From Vicinamibacteria bacterium (GTDB lineage: Bacteria > Acidobacteriota > Vicinamibacteria > Vicinamibacterales > UBA8438): DNA of 40,389 nt. Positions 31,292 to 39,492 of this stretch are shown here, piece by piece (position 1 is the stretch's first letter; every line of letters begins with the position of its first letter). Where the stretch lies: assembly GCA_022820675.1 (NCBI GenBank), contig JAJEFC010000188.1, positions 1-40,389 on the forward strand. The letters run 5' to 3'. The notes beneath the pieces are model-generated. The model had not been told where the DNA came from. It did not search any database and was given only the letters and a program-made list of their open reading frames with translations. The position numbers and the translations under genes are program-made.

Positions 31292-33760
31292 TCACTCGGC
31301 ATCCGCGACGACGCCGGCCAGCCGCATCCGGAACGGCGTGCTCTGCACCACGCCGACCACCAGCGAGGCGAGGCCGTAGTCGTCCGCCGCCGAGCCGCGA
31401 ACGATCCGCCGGACGGCCGGCGCGTCGTAGTACTCGATGCCGCGGCCGAGGGCATAGATCAGCAGCTTCTCGGTCACCACGGTGGCGAACTGCTCCCGGT
31501 CGCGCACGAGCAGCCCGCGCAGCTCGGCCGGCCCGTCGAACGCGGTGCCGTCCGGCATGGTGCCCGAGGCGTCGATGGCGCTGCCCCCGGGCATGTGCCC
31601 GCGCCACCGCCCGATCGCGTCGAAGTTCTCGAGGGCCAGCCCCAGCGGATCCATCACCCGGTGGCAGCTCGCGCACACCGGGTTCTCCCGGTGCTGCTCC
31701 ATCCGCTCTCGCATCGCCAACACCCTGCCGGTGTCCTCGGCCGGCTCGAGCTCGGGCACGTTGGGCGGCGGGGGCGGCGGGGGCGTCCCCAGCACGTTCT
31801 CGAGCACCCACTTGCCGCGGCCCACCGGCGACGTGCGGTCCGGATACGAGGTGACGGTCAGGATGCTGCCCTGGCCGAGCAGCCCCCGGCGGTTGCCGTC
31901 GGCCAGCGACACGCGCCGGAAGTCGCTGCCGTAGACGCCCGGGATGCCGTAGTGCCGGGCGAGCCGCTCGTTCAGGAACGTGTGGTCGGCGGTGAGCAGA
32001 TCGGTCACGCCGCGGCCCTCGCGGAGGATGCTGTCGAAGAACAGCTCCGTCTCGCGCACGAAGTCCTGGCGCAGGCTCTCGCCGAAGTCGGGGAAGAGCA
32101 CGTCGGAGGGCAGCGCCCCCGAGATGTTGCGCAGGCGCAGCCACTGTCCCGCGAAGTTGCGGGCGAGGGCCTCGGAGCGGGGGTCGGCGAGCATCCGCCT
32201 CACCTGCGCCTCGACGACCGCGGGGTCCTCGAGACCGCCGGCCTCGGCGACGGCCAGCAGCTCGTCGTCGGGCAGGCTGCTCCACAGGAAGAACGAGATG
32301 CGCGACGCCAGCTCGAGGCCGCTCAGGCGGTAGGGCGTGCCCGGCTCGGCCCCGGGCGGGTCGGACACCACCCGGAACAGGAAGTCGGGGCTCACGAGCA
32401 GGGCCCGGAGGGCGCGCTCGATGCCCGCCTCGAAGCCGCCGGCCATCCGCCCTTGCTCGTAGAAGGCGACCAGCGGGGCGAGATCGCGCCCGGTGACGGG
32501 GCGGCGGTAGGCGCGGCGGGCGAGGGACGACAGGATCTGGCGGGCGCAGGGCGCCTCCTCGGCCGCGTTCCCGGGCTGGCAGACGAAGATGCGGCGCCGC
32601 GCCGGGGTGTCCTCGATGCCGGTCTCGTCGAACGGCCCGGTGATGGTGAGGGTGCCCAGGTGCGGGGCGTACAGCAGGTAGTCGCCCTCGCCGTGGGGGC
32701 GGTCGAACGGCTGCCGGAGGCTCTCGGCCAGGGCGCCGGTCTTCCTGATGAACGTGGCGGTGACCGTGCGCGGGCCGGCCGCGACGGGGACGCGCACCCG
32801 CAGGTCCTCGGGCCCGGTGTTGTAGGCGGCGCCCTGGTCCCGCTCCGGGTCGACCGGCGCGAGCGGGAACAGGGCGACCCGCTCGCCGTCCACGCTGACC
32901 TCGAGCTGGTGCGGCTCGCGGATCGGGGCGCCCGCGAACAGGTCGAGCATGGCGAGCTCGATGTCGTACTCGCCGTCCCGCGGGAAGTTGTACGACACCG
33001 AGAGGCCGCCCCGGGTGCCGAACGGCAGGCCGTCCTGGTGCCCGTACTGGGACAGGTCGGAGACGATGCGGAACGTCTCGCCGGTCGGGGCCATCGGCGA
33101 CGCCCCCACCGCGAGCCGGCTGATGTGGCGCGCCGCGTTCATGTAGCGCTCGAGCAGGGTCGGCGACACCTTGAGGACGCCGGCGATGTTGTCGAACCCG
33201 TAGCTCTGGTCGTCGGCCGGCACCAGGGCCGCCGCGTCGACGTCGAGGTCGAGGAGGTCGCGGACGGCGTTCTGGTACTCGGTCCGGTTCAGCCGGTGCA
33301 GGGGCACGGTGCGGCCCGGGTTGGGACTCGCCGCCGCCGCCCGGTCGATCTCGATCTCGAGCCAGGCCGCGAGGCGGTCCGCCGCCGCCGCGTCGGGGCG
33401 CGGGCGCCCGAGGGGCGGCATGGTGCCGGTGCGGACCTTGCGGATCACCTTCTCCCAGATCTCGGCCTGGTCCGGCACGCTCTCGAGGTCGGCGCTCTCG
33501 AGCTCGACGGGGACGGTGCCGCGCTCCATCGAGCGCTGGGTGTGGCAGGTCAGGCAGTACCGCCGGAGCAGCGCCGAATGACCGGCGATTTCGCTGGCCC
33601 GATCGGGCGCCCCCGCCTGCGCGGCCGAGGGCACCGCTCCCGGCTTCGGCGCCTGGGAGGGTCCGGCGTCGGCGAGCCCTCCCGCGCCGAGCCCGGCAAC
33701 CACTGCGATGCCGGCGAGCCACCCTGAACGCCGACTGGACGCTTGCTCCATCACCATCAT
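31292..33760 (-). CDS. DUF1592-type planctomycete cytochrome c protein
   Basis: The 822-residue exported protein (signal peptide GWLAGIAVVAGLGAGGLADA) carries one haem c site, CLTCH (Cys69, Cys72, His73). The domains then follow in the usual order. DUF1587 has LHRLNRTEYQNAVRDLLDLDV at about 150-170. A carbohydrate-binding-like insert lies between. DUF1595 (CARQILSSLARRAYRRPV), DUF1592 (LVSPDFLFRV, LSGLELASRISFFLWSSLPDDELL), DUF1588 (RRGLLGQGSILTVTSYPDRTSPVGRGKWVLENVLGTPPPPPPP) and DUF1585 (EKLLIYALGRGIEYYDAPAVRRIV) complete it. It passes electrons in the periplasm and works with the DUF1552 protein encoded next; the substrate is not known. ATGs at 33760 and 33757 are both possible. Confidence 0.94.
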   Translation of the reverse strand: MMVMEQASSRRSGWLAGIAVVAGLGAGGLADAGPSQAPKPGAVPSAAQAGAPDRASEIAGHSALLRRYCLTCHTQRSMERGTVPVELESADLESVPDQAEIWEKVIRKVRTGTMPPLGRPRPDAAAADRLAAWLEIEIDRAAAASPNPGRTVPLHRLNRTEYQNAVRDLLDLDVDAAALVPADDQSYGFDNIAGVLKVSPTLLERYMNAARHISRLAVGASPMAPTGETFRIVSDLSQYGHQDGLPFGTRGGLSVSYNFPRDGEYDIELAMLDLFAGAPIREPHQLEVSVDGERVALFPLAPVDPERDQGAAYNTGPEDLRVRVPVAAGPRTVTATFIRKTGALAESLRQPFDRPHGEGDYLLYAPHLGTLTITGPFDETGIEDTPARRRIFVCQPGNAAEEAPCARQILSSLARRAYRRPVTGRDLAPLVAFYEQGRMAGGFEAGIERALRALLVSPDFLFRVVSDPPGAEPGTPYRLSGLELASRISFFLWSSLPDDELLAVAEAGGLEDPAVVEAQVRRMLADPRSEALARNFAGQWLRLRNISGALPSDVLFPDFGESLRQDFVRETELFFDSILREGRGVTDLLTADHTFLNERLARHYGIPGVYGSDFRRVSLADGNRRGLLGQGSILTVTSYPDRTSPVGRGKWVLENVLGTPPPPPPPNVPELEPAEDTGRVLAMRERMEQHRENPVCASCHRVMDPLGLALENFDAIGRWRGHMPGGSAIDASGTMPDGTAFDGPAELRGLLVRDREQFATVVTEKLLIYALGRGIEYYDAPAVRRIVRGSAADDYGLASLVVGVVQSTPFRMRLAGVVADAE

Positions 33761-33800
33761 GCTGTCGTGCCTTCCGGGGTATCTGGAAACCGATCTCGGT

Positions 33801-33828
33801 ATGTTACGGCTTCCGCCGGCGGTGTCAA
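33801..33828 (-). promoter_or_regulatory. Sigma-70-type promoter of the DUF1592-DUF1552 operon
   Basis: On the minus strand TTGACA (33828-33823), a 16-base spacer and TAACAT (33806-33801) precede the DUF1592 start by 40 bases. This predicts a leader of about 35 bases. Confidence 0.6.
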
Positions 33829-34016
33829 CCGGCTGACCCGGCTGACTCCTGCTGGGTGCACGTCAGCATTGTTGGGCCCGGCACGGGCTGGAGCATCGCA
33901 GAGGCCGACGCCGACATCGCGCTGCATCGGCCGGAAGCTCTGCGGCTGCTTCGAGACTTCCGGGAATCCGGGCAGCGCATTCCGTGGCGGTTGCGGGTCA
34001 GGTGCCCGCCAGGCGC

Positions 34017-35162
34017 TCAGGCCGCCGGCCGGAAAGCCAGCCACCGGCGCGGGTTGTCGACGAGGATCTTCCGGATGATCTCTTCCGGCACCCCCCGATA
34101 GCGCAGCTTCGGGACGAACTGCACCAGCACCGTCGAGAACCCGTTGCCCCAGTTGGCCTTGAGCTGGGTGGTGTTGGCGAAGTCGGACGACAGCAGGACG
34201 TGGTCCTCGAACCCCGCGTCGATCGCGCTCAGCACCATGTCGACCTTCTCGCTCTCGGGGATGAACGACGCGCTCATGCGATGGCCGACGGTGTCGAACC
34301 CGATGAACGCGCCCCGGCGCGCGATCTCCCTGTGCGTCTCCCACCCCGGGTCGTCCGAGCGCTTGATCGTCGACTGGTGCCCGATGCACAGGTGGGCGAG
34401 GTCGACCCCCTGCGCCTCGTAGATGTCGAGCTGCTCGATGGCGCACGAGGGGCAGCTCTCGTGGGGCACGTGGGTGAAGATGGGCAGCCCCGTGTCGCGG
34501 TGGGCCCGGCTCACCGCCCGCAGCATCTTCCGCTCCTCGTCGTGCATCTCCGGGAACGAGGTGCCGACCTCGCCCAGCGCCCCCCAGCCCTCGCGGACCG
34601 CCTGCTCGACGAGCCGCGCCGCAATCGCCTCCTCGGGAAGCCCGACGATCTCCTCCGGATAGGACCGCAGCAGGAAGTAGCTGCCGCCGAGGACCACGTG
34701 CACCCCCGACCGTCGCGCCATCGCCGTGAGGTTCGCGAGCTGCTGCCCGGTGCGGGGGCCGATGGACGAGTCGACGATGCAGCTCACGCCGTCGAACGCG
34801 GCCATCTGCAGCTCTTCGACGACGAGGTCGACCATCTCGTCGTTGGTGGGCGCCGGGGGCGGCGGCGTGCCGGGCGCCCGCGGCTCGGGGGGCGGGCTGC
34901 TGTACGCGAACGAGAGATGCTCGTGGAAGAGGGTCGCGCCGTCCCCGAGTGCCTCGGGCGACACGTCGCCGAGCCGCGTGCGGACCACCGCGCCCTCGGG
35001 AAACCGCACCGCGGAGGCCGTCTGGAGGGCCGCGCCGGCCCGTGACCGGCCGTACGCGGATGCCCGGGCGGACGATCCACCGAGCCCCAGCCCGACCACT
35101 CCGGCTCCCAACGACTGCATCGCCTCGCGGCGACCGATGGACTTCCCGCGTGTTCCTGGCAT
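34017..35162 (-). CDS. Phosphotriesterase-like amidohydrolase / lactonase
   Basis: The 381-residue protein has a twin-arginine-like export signal (GRREAMQSLGAGVVGLGLGG). It shows the metal ligands of the phosphotriesterase branch of amidohydrolases: HEHLSF (His80, His82), a bridging position in GEVGTSF, THVPH (His231), IGHQ (His262) and LLSSDF (Asp327). The bridging residue, a carboxylated Lys in Pseudomonas phosphotriesterase, is Glu198 here, as in E. coli Php. The group hydrolyses lactones, phosphoesters or related compounds; the natural substrate is unknown. The ATG at 35162 is preceded by a G-rich ribosome site (GGGGGGACG) and starts the export signal; the longer upstream frame is shadow. 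Confidence 0.87.
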   Translation of the reverse strand: MPGTRGKSIGRREAMQSLGAGVVGLGLGGSSARASAYGRSRAGAALQTASAVRFPEGAVVRTRLGDVSPEALGDGATLFHEHLSFAYSSPPPEPRAPGTPPPPAPTNDEMVDLVVEELQMAAFDGVSCIVDSSIGPRTGQQLANLTAMARRSGVHVVLGGSYFLLRSYPEEIVGLPEEAIAARLVEQAVREGWGALGEVGTSFPEMHDEERKMLRAVSRAHRDTGLPIFTHVPHESCPSCAIEQLDIYEAQGVDLAHLCIGHQSTIKRSDDPGWETHREIARRGAFIGFDTVGHRMSASFIPESEKVDMVLSAIDAGFEDHVLLSSDFANTTQLKANWGNGFSTVLVQFVPKLRYRGVPEEIIRKILVDNPRRWLAFRPAA

Positions 35163-35521
35163 CGTCGTCCCCCCGTCCCGTGATCCCGCCCCGCGATCCA
35201 CATCACCGCGCCCGCGTTCCGGGGCGCCTGCGGGCTGGGGCGCTCGTGGGCCGCAACGACCCGAACCCACGCTCCAATCGCCGGGCAACCCGCCTGTCCG
35301 CCCGCGGGCCGCGCGGGTCGCCGGCCGACCCCGAAACCGCTTGCGCCATCGCAAGGCCGGCTGTCCCCGCCCTGCCGGCGGTTCGAGGCGAGTCCCTGCC
35401 GGCCCGTACGGACGCCCCCGTGGTTTCGCTGCGAGTCCGCGTCGGCCCGCACCCGAAGCTCTCCGTAGTATCGCAGGTTGACGAGGCGCGTCGGCCTCGG
35501 GGCCGCATATAATCTCTCACC
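35163..35521. other. 359-base divergent intergenic region
   Basis: Open frames on both strands here have no family resemblance. The region holds the divergent promoters: TATAAT at 35508-35513 for the propeller gene and a G-rich ribosome site for the lactonase gene. CTTGCG/CGCAAG near 35339-35354 forms a short hairpin. Nothing else is recognised. Confidence 0.4.
35508..35513 (+). promoter_or_regulatory. Consensus -10 element of the PQQ-type propeller gene
   Basis: TATAAT ends 8 bases before the ATG at 35522, so the transcript should start on or just before the start codon. TTGACG at 35478-35483 is 24 bases upstream, too far for a normal -35. Confidence 0.5.
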
Positions 35522-37003
35522 ATGTTTCCACGACCTCAGACGTTGCATCTCCGGCCGGCCCGTCTCGCCGGCAGAACCCTACCGGCGGCACTCCTCGCGA
35601 CGGCGCTGGCCTCGACCGCGACCCAGGCCGCCGAGAACGAGAACTGGCCGGCGTTCCGCGGCGCCGACGCCCTGGCGACGGCCGACGACGATCCGCGCCT
35701 GCCCCTCACCTGGAGCACCACCGAGAACGTCGTGTGGAAGACCCCCGTCGAAGGCCTCGGCTGGTCGTCGCCGGTCGTCTGGGGCGACCGCATCTTCCTG
35801 ACCTCGGTGGTCAGCGACGGCGAGACGCAGGAGCCGCGCATGGGGCTCTACTTCCCCTACGGGTCGCCCCAGGAGATGCCCGGCGGTCCGTTTCCCCCCG
35901 CCCGGCCCGGCGACCTGATGGAGCGGGAGCAGGACGTGCACCACTGGCTCGTGCACGCCCTCGATTTCGAGACCGGCGAGGTCGTCTGGACCACGGAGGT
36001 CAATACCGGCTCGCCGCAGTTCGACCGGCACCTCAAGAACACCTTCGCGTCGTCCACCCAGGTGACCGACGGAGAACGGGTCTACTCCTACTTCGGCAAC
36101 GTCGGCGTCTTCGCCCTCGACATGGACGGCAACCTCGTCTGGGAGCGGCGCTTCGACCCGGCGGAGACGCGCCTCGGCTGGGGCCCGGCCGCCTCGCCGG
36201 CCCTCCACGGCGACACGTTGTTCATCGTCAACGACAACGACGAGCAGTCGTTCGTCGTCGCCCTCGACACGGCGACGGGGGCCGAGCGCTGGCGGGTCGA
36301 CCGCGACGAGGGCACCAACTGGGCGACCCCGTTCGTCTGGGAGCACGACGCCGGCACCGAGCTCGTCACCACCGGCAGCGACCTCGTGCGCGCCTACGAC
36401 CTCGACGGCAACGAGATCTGGTCGTTCCGCGGGATGAACTCCATCTCCATCCCGCAGCCGTTCAGCGCCCACGGGCTGCTCTACGTCATGTCGGGCTACG
36501 TCGGCGACGCGGTGCGGCCGGTCTACGCCATCCGGCCCGGGGCGAGCGGCGACATCAGCCTCGAGCCGGGCGAGACCGCCAACGACCACGTGGCCTGGTA
36601 CGCCGAGACGGCCGGGCCCTATCACCCCACCCCGCTCGTTTACGGCGACCACTACTTCACCCTGCTCGACCGGGGCTTCTACACCGTGCACGACGCCCGC
36701 ACCGGCGAGGAGCAGTACTACACCGAGCGGCAGGTCCTCGACCGCGAGGTGCGGCGGCGGGTGGCGCGCGGCACCGGCGGGTTCACCGCCTCGCCCTGGG
36801 CCTACAACGGCAAGGTCTTCGTGCTGAGCGAGGAGGGGGTCACCTACGTCATCGACACGGAGAACGACTTCAACGTCGTCGGCACCAACGAGCTGGAAGA
36901 GGTGGCCATGTCGACCCCGGCCATCGCGCGCGGCAACCTGTTCATCCGCACGCGGTCGCACCTGTGGCGGCTGACGGACCTCGCCGCGGAGGAGGGACGT
37001 TAG
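35522..37003 (+). CDS. Exported PQQ-type beta-propeller protein
   Basis: The 493-residue protein has a signal peptide (LPAALLATALASTATQAAE) and then the common start NWPAFRGADALATADDDPRLPLTWSTTENVVWKTPVEGLGWSSPVVWGDRIFLTS. Propeller blades follow, with ALDFETGEVVWTTEV, VFALDMDGNLVWERRF, VVALDTATGAERWRVDRD, VRAYDLDGNEIWSFRGM and VTYVIDTENDFNVVG. These tryptophan-docking repeats are shared by PQQ dehydrogenases and BamB. The catalytic residues of quinoprotein dehydrogenases are not evident, so it is likely a binding or scaffold propeller. It is leaderless by position of its -10 element. It may work with the neighbouring exported proteins. Confidence 0.86.
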   Translation: MFPRPQTLHLRPARLAGRTLPAALLATALASTATQAAENENWPAFRGADALATADDDPRLPLTWSTTENVVWKTPVEGLGWSSPVVWGDRIFLTSVVSDGETQEPRMGLYFPYGSPQEMPGGPFPPARPGDLMEREQDVHHWLVHALDFETGEVVWTTEVNTGSPQFDRHLKNTFASSTQVTDGERVYSYFGNVGVFALDMDGNLVWERRFDPAETRLGWGPAASPALHGDTLFIVNDNDEQSFVVALDTATGAERWRVDRDEGTNWATPFVWEHDAGTELVTTGSDLVRAYDLDGNEIWSFRGMNSISIPQPFSAHGLLYVMSGYVGDAVRPVYAIRPGASGDISLEPGETANDHVAWYAETAGPYHPTPLVYGDHYFTLLDRGFYTVHDARTGEEQYYTERQVLDREVRRRVARGTGGFTASPWAYNGKVFVLSEEGVTYVIDTENDFNVVGTNELEEVAMSTPAIARGNLFIRTRSHLWRLTDLAAEEGR

Positions 37004-37269
37004 CAACCCGCCGCGATACCACGACGGCACTGGCGCGCGGCGGGGCCCTCCAGACGGGCCGAGCGGCGAGCGGTTCGTTCGCGCTCGCTCGCCACCCGGC
37101 CCGCCGGAGATGACGGATTCGCAGGTCCGCGGCATCCAGGAAGGCCGAAGGCCGACCGTCGCCTGCCGCCGGCTGACGGTCGCTGTCTGCGCCTACGCTG
37201 TCCAGCCCACTCATCCCGCCTGCGGAGTCCCCTGCCGACTGCCCGGCGCGGCCCGTCGCGCGAGGCTGC

Positions 37270-39267
37270 CTACCGGTCGAGGGGGCTCGGCCGCATCTGG
37301 AATTTGACGATCTTGGGCCCGGTGCCGCCTTCGATGAAGTGCGGCGTGTAGGTCGAGTAGTTGGACCAGAGGCCCCGGCCCTTCCAGCCGGCGTCGGGGT
37401 CGTCGATTCGGCCCTGGGCCGACCTCGAGAAGAAGCCCTTCGGGTAGGGCACGACCATGTCGAGGAACTCGCCCGTCGCCGGAATCAGCACCTGCAGCGA
37501 GTAGCTGTTGACGGGGCCGGTGATCACCGACTCACCCCCCAGTCCGAGCACGTCGGCGTGGTCGATCTGGGTCAGGTACATCATCTCGGCGTGGATGGGC
37601 GACGGCGTGCCCTGCAGGGTCGGCCGCTCCATCTGGTGGACGGCCCAGCCCTCGGGGCAGTGGCGGCCGGTGGCGCCGGGTCCGCTGGTGACGTCGCAGC
37701 GGCTGCGGTCGAAGCTGGTGACCTGGTCGGTCCCCCGCCAGTTGAGCCAGACGATGCCGTCGCCGTCCACCGCCACGCCGCCGCTCTTGAAGATGGGAAC
37801 GTCCAGCTCCGGGGCCTCGAAGACCTCCGCCATGCAGCTCGCCGGCGGGTCGTCGCCGCGCACGAAGCGCACGAGCTTGTTGTCGTCCTCGCCGATGCCG
37901 GCGCACCACAGGCTGCCGTCGTTGGTGTCGACCCCGATGGAGTAGCAGCCGAACTCGATGCGGTGGTCGAGGCCGGGGCTGATGGGCTCGCCGGGCTCCG
38001 TCCACTCGGTGATGACGCCGTCCCCGTTGGTGTCGAGCACGGCGGGGCACCAGCCCTGGGATGCCTCGGCGTCGCCGGTCTCGTCCCACACCTCGGTGCT
38101 GATCCACCCGACGGCGTCGTTCACCCCGAAGTAGATGGGCGCGTCGTCCTCGTCGGTGAAGTGGTTGTGGTCGACGGCGAGGCAGTGCGGAATCTTCTCG
38201 ACCGAGCCGTCCCGGGGGTCGTAGACGACGGCCTGCTTGGGGCTCCCCGAGGGCCGGAAGTTGGCCAGGTACGGGTTGTCCGACCCGGGGCCGCAGAAGT
38301 CCGGCGGGGCGTCGCCGGGGTCGAGCCGCGCGGTGGCCCAGACGCGCCCCTCTCCGTCCATGGCGATGCTGCGCAGTCCCTGGGCGTCGAGCTCGATGCG
38401 GCCGACCTCGTGGGTCGCCGGGTCGAGCCACGACAGCATGGTGTCTTCCTGATGGACGCCGTAGACGCGCCCGCCCGCGTTCAGGGTGGGGTTCCACGCG
38501 TAGGTGCCCTGCGAGTCGCTGCGCGAGCCCTGGGGGGTGGCCCAGTCCCACACCGTGATCACGACGTTGCGCTCGAGCCCGGACGGCCGCGGCGGGGGCT
38601 CGGGATAGGCGCCGGCCGCGATGGCGTCGGTCCAGCGGCCGAACATCGCGGCCTGCGCGCCGAGCCCGCGGAACATGCCGGTCATCATGCTGCCGCCGAA
38701 GAGCTCGCTGTTCAGCCGTTGCAGCCACGCCTCGTCGGTGGGAAGGTCCTCGAGGTGGGCGGGTATCTGCCGCGTGCCCTCGTTGCCGAGGGGGTGGCAC
38801 TGCAGGCACGACTTGACGGTCGACGCGACCTGCAGCGGCGGGATGTCGCCGTCGGGAATCTCCAGCAGGCTGAGCCACGAGGCGGGGGGATAGACGGCGG
38901 CGGCGGAGCGGAGATCGGGGGCCACGGTGGCCGCGAGGTCGAGGCGCTGCCCGCGCACCCCGGCAACCCGCTCGGAGTCGAGCAGGCCGTAGCCGCGCAC
39001 GAAGACCTCGTAGTCGGCCTCGGGGAGGTCGGGAACCACGTACCGCCCCTCGTCGTCCGTCACCACGATGCGCGCGAACGGCGTGGGCAGGTCGCGGGTC
39101 TCGGCGACCACCCAGACCCCGGCCTCGGGCCCCTGCGCGCTCGTGACCACGCCGCCGATGTCGTCGGCGTCGAGCGGAATGGCGGCCGGCTCCTGCGCTC
39201 CCGTCCCCGCCACGGCGGCCATCGCTACTGCCAACCCGCATGCAACACTCGCTGCCAAGGGCCTCAT
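37270..39267 (-). CDS. Exported carboxypeptidase-regulatory/cytochrome/beta-propeller protein
   Basis: The 665-residue protein has a signal peptide (ASVACGLAVAMAAVAGTGAQ). A carboxypeptidase-regulatory-like sandwich lies at about 36-115 (IGGVVTSAQGPEAGVWVVAET, VVTDDEGRYVVPDLPEADYEVFVRGYGLLDS). A haem c site CLQCH follows (Cys154, Cys157, His158), then a large beta-propeller with NVVITVWDWATPQGSRSDSQG, WNPTLNAGGRVYGVHQEDTMLSWLDPATHEVGRIELDAQ and VAVDGDGIVWLNWRGTDQVTSF. It resembles lyase-like propellers fused to cytochrome domains, probably a periplasmic redox enzyme of unknown substrate. GGAGGTGA precedes the ATG by 4 bases, a near-perfect ribosome site, so the start is certain. Confidence 0.85.
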   Translation of the reverse strand: MRPLAASVACGLAVAMAAVAGTGAQEPAAIPLDADDIGGVVTSAQGPEAGVWVVAETRDLPTPFARIVVTDDEGRYVVPDLPEADYEVFVRGYGLLDSERVAGVRGQRLDLAATVAPDLRSAAAVYPPASWLSLLEIPDGDIPPLQVASTVKSCLQCHPLGNEGTRQIPAHLEDLPTDEAWLQRLNSELFGGSMMTGMFRGLGAQAAMFGRWTDAIAAGAYPEPPPRPSGLERNVVITVWDWATPQGSRSDSQGTYAWNPTLNAGGRVYGVHQEDTMLSWLDPATHEVGRIELDAQGLRSIAMDGEGRVWATARLDPGDAPPDFCGPGSDNPYLANFRPSGSPKQAVVYDPRDGSVEKIPHCLAVDHNHFTDEDDAPIYFGVNDAVGWISTEVWDETGDAEASQGWCPAVLDTNGDGVITEWTEPGEPISPGLDHRIEFGCYSIGVDTNDGSLWCAGIGEDDNKLVRFVRGDDPPASCMAEVFEAPELDVPIFKSGGVAVDGDGIVWLNWRGTDQVTSFDRSRCDVTSGPGATGRHCPEGWAVHQMERPTLQGTPSPIHAEMMYLTQIDHADVLGLGGESVITGPVNSYSLQVLIPATGEFLDMVVPYPKGFFSRSAQGRIDDPDAGWKGRGLWSNYSTYTPHFIEGGTGPKIVKFQMRPSPLDR

Positions 39268-39492
39268 CGGTCACCTCCGTCCCTGTACGCAAGCCGGGCG
39301 AGCGGCGCGGTCCGCTCGCCCGGCAATCGCAACTCCGCGCCCGCCCCGCCGGCTCTCCGGTGACACCGGGGCGGCGCCGGTCCGCGGCGCAACCTCGTCC
39401 GGCCGTGACGCCGGCCCCGAGCTCGTTTCGCGTTGGCGACGCGACCTCGCCGCCTGCCGCGAAGGCCGCCACCGTCTTGCGGCGCGAGACGC

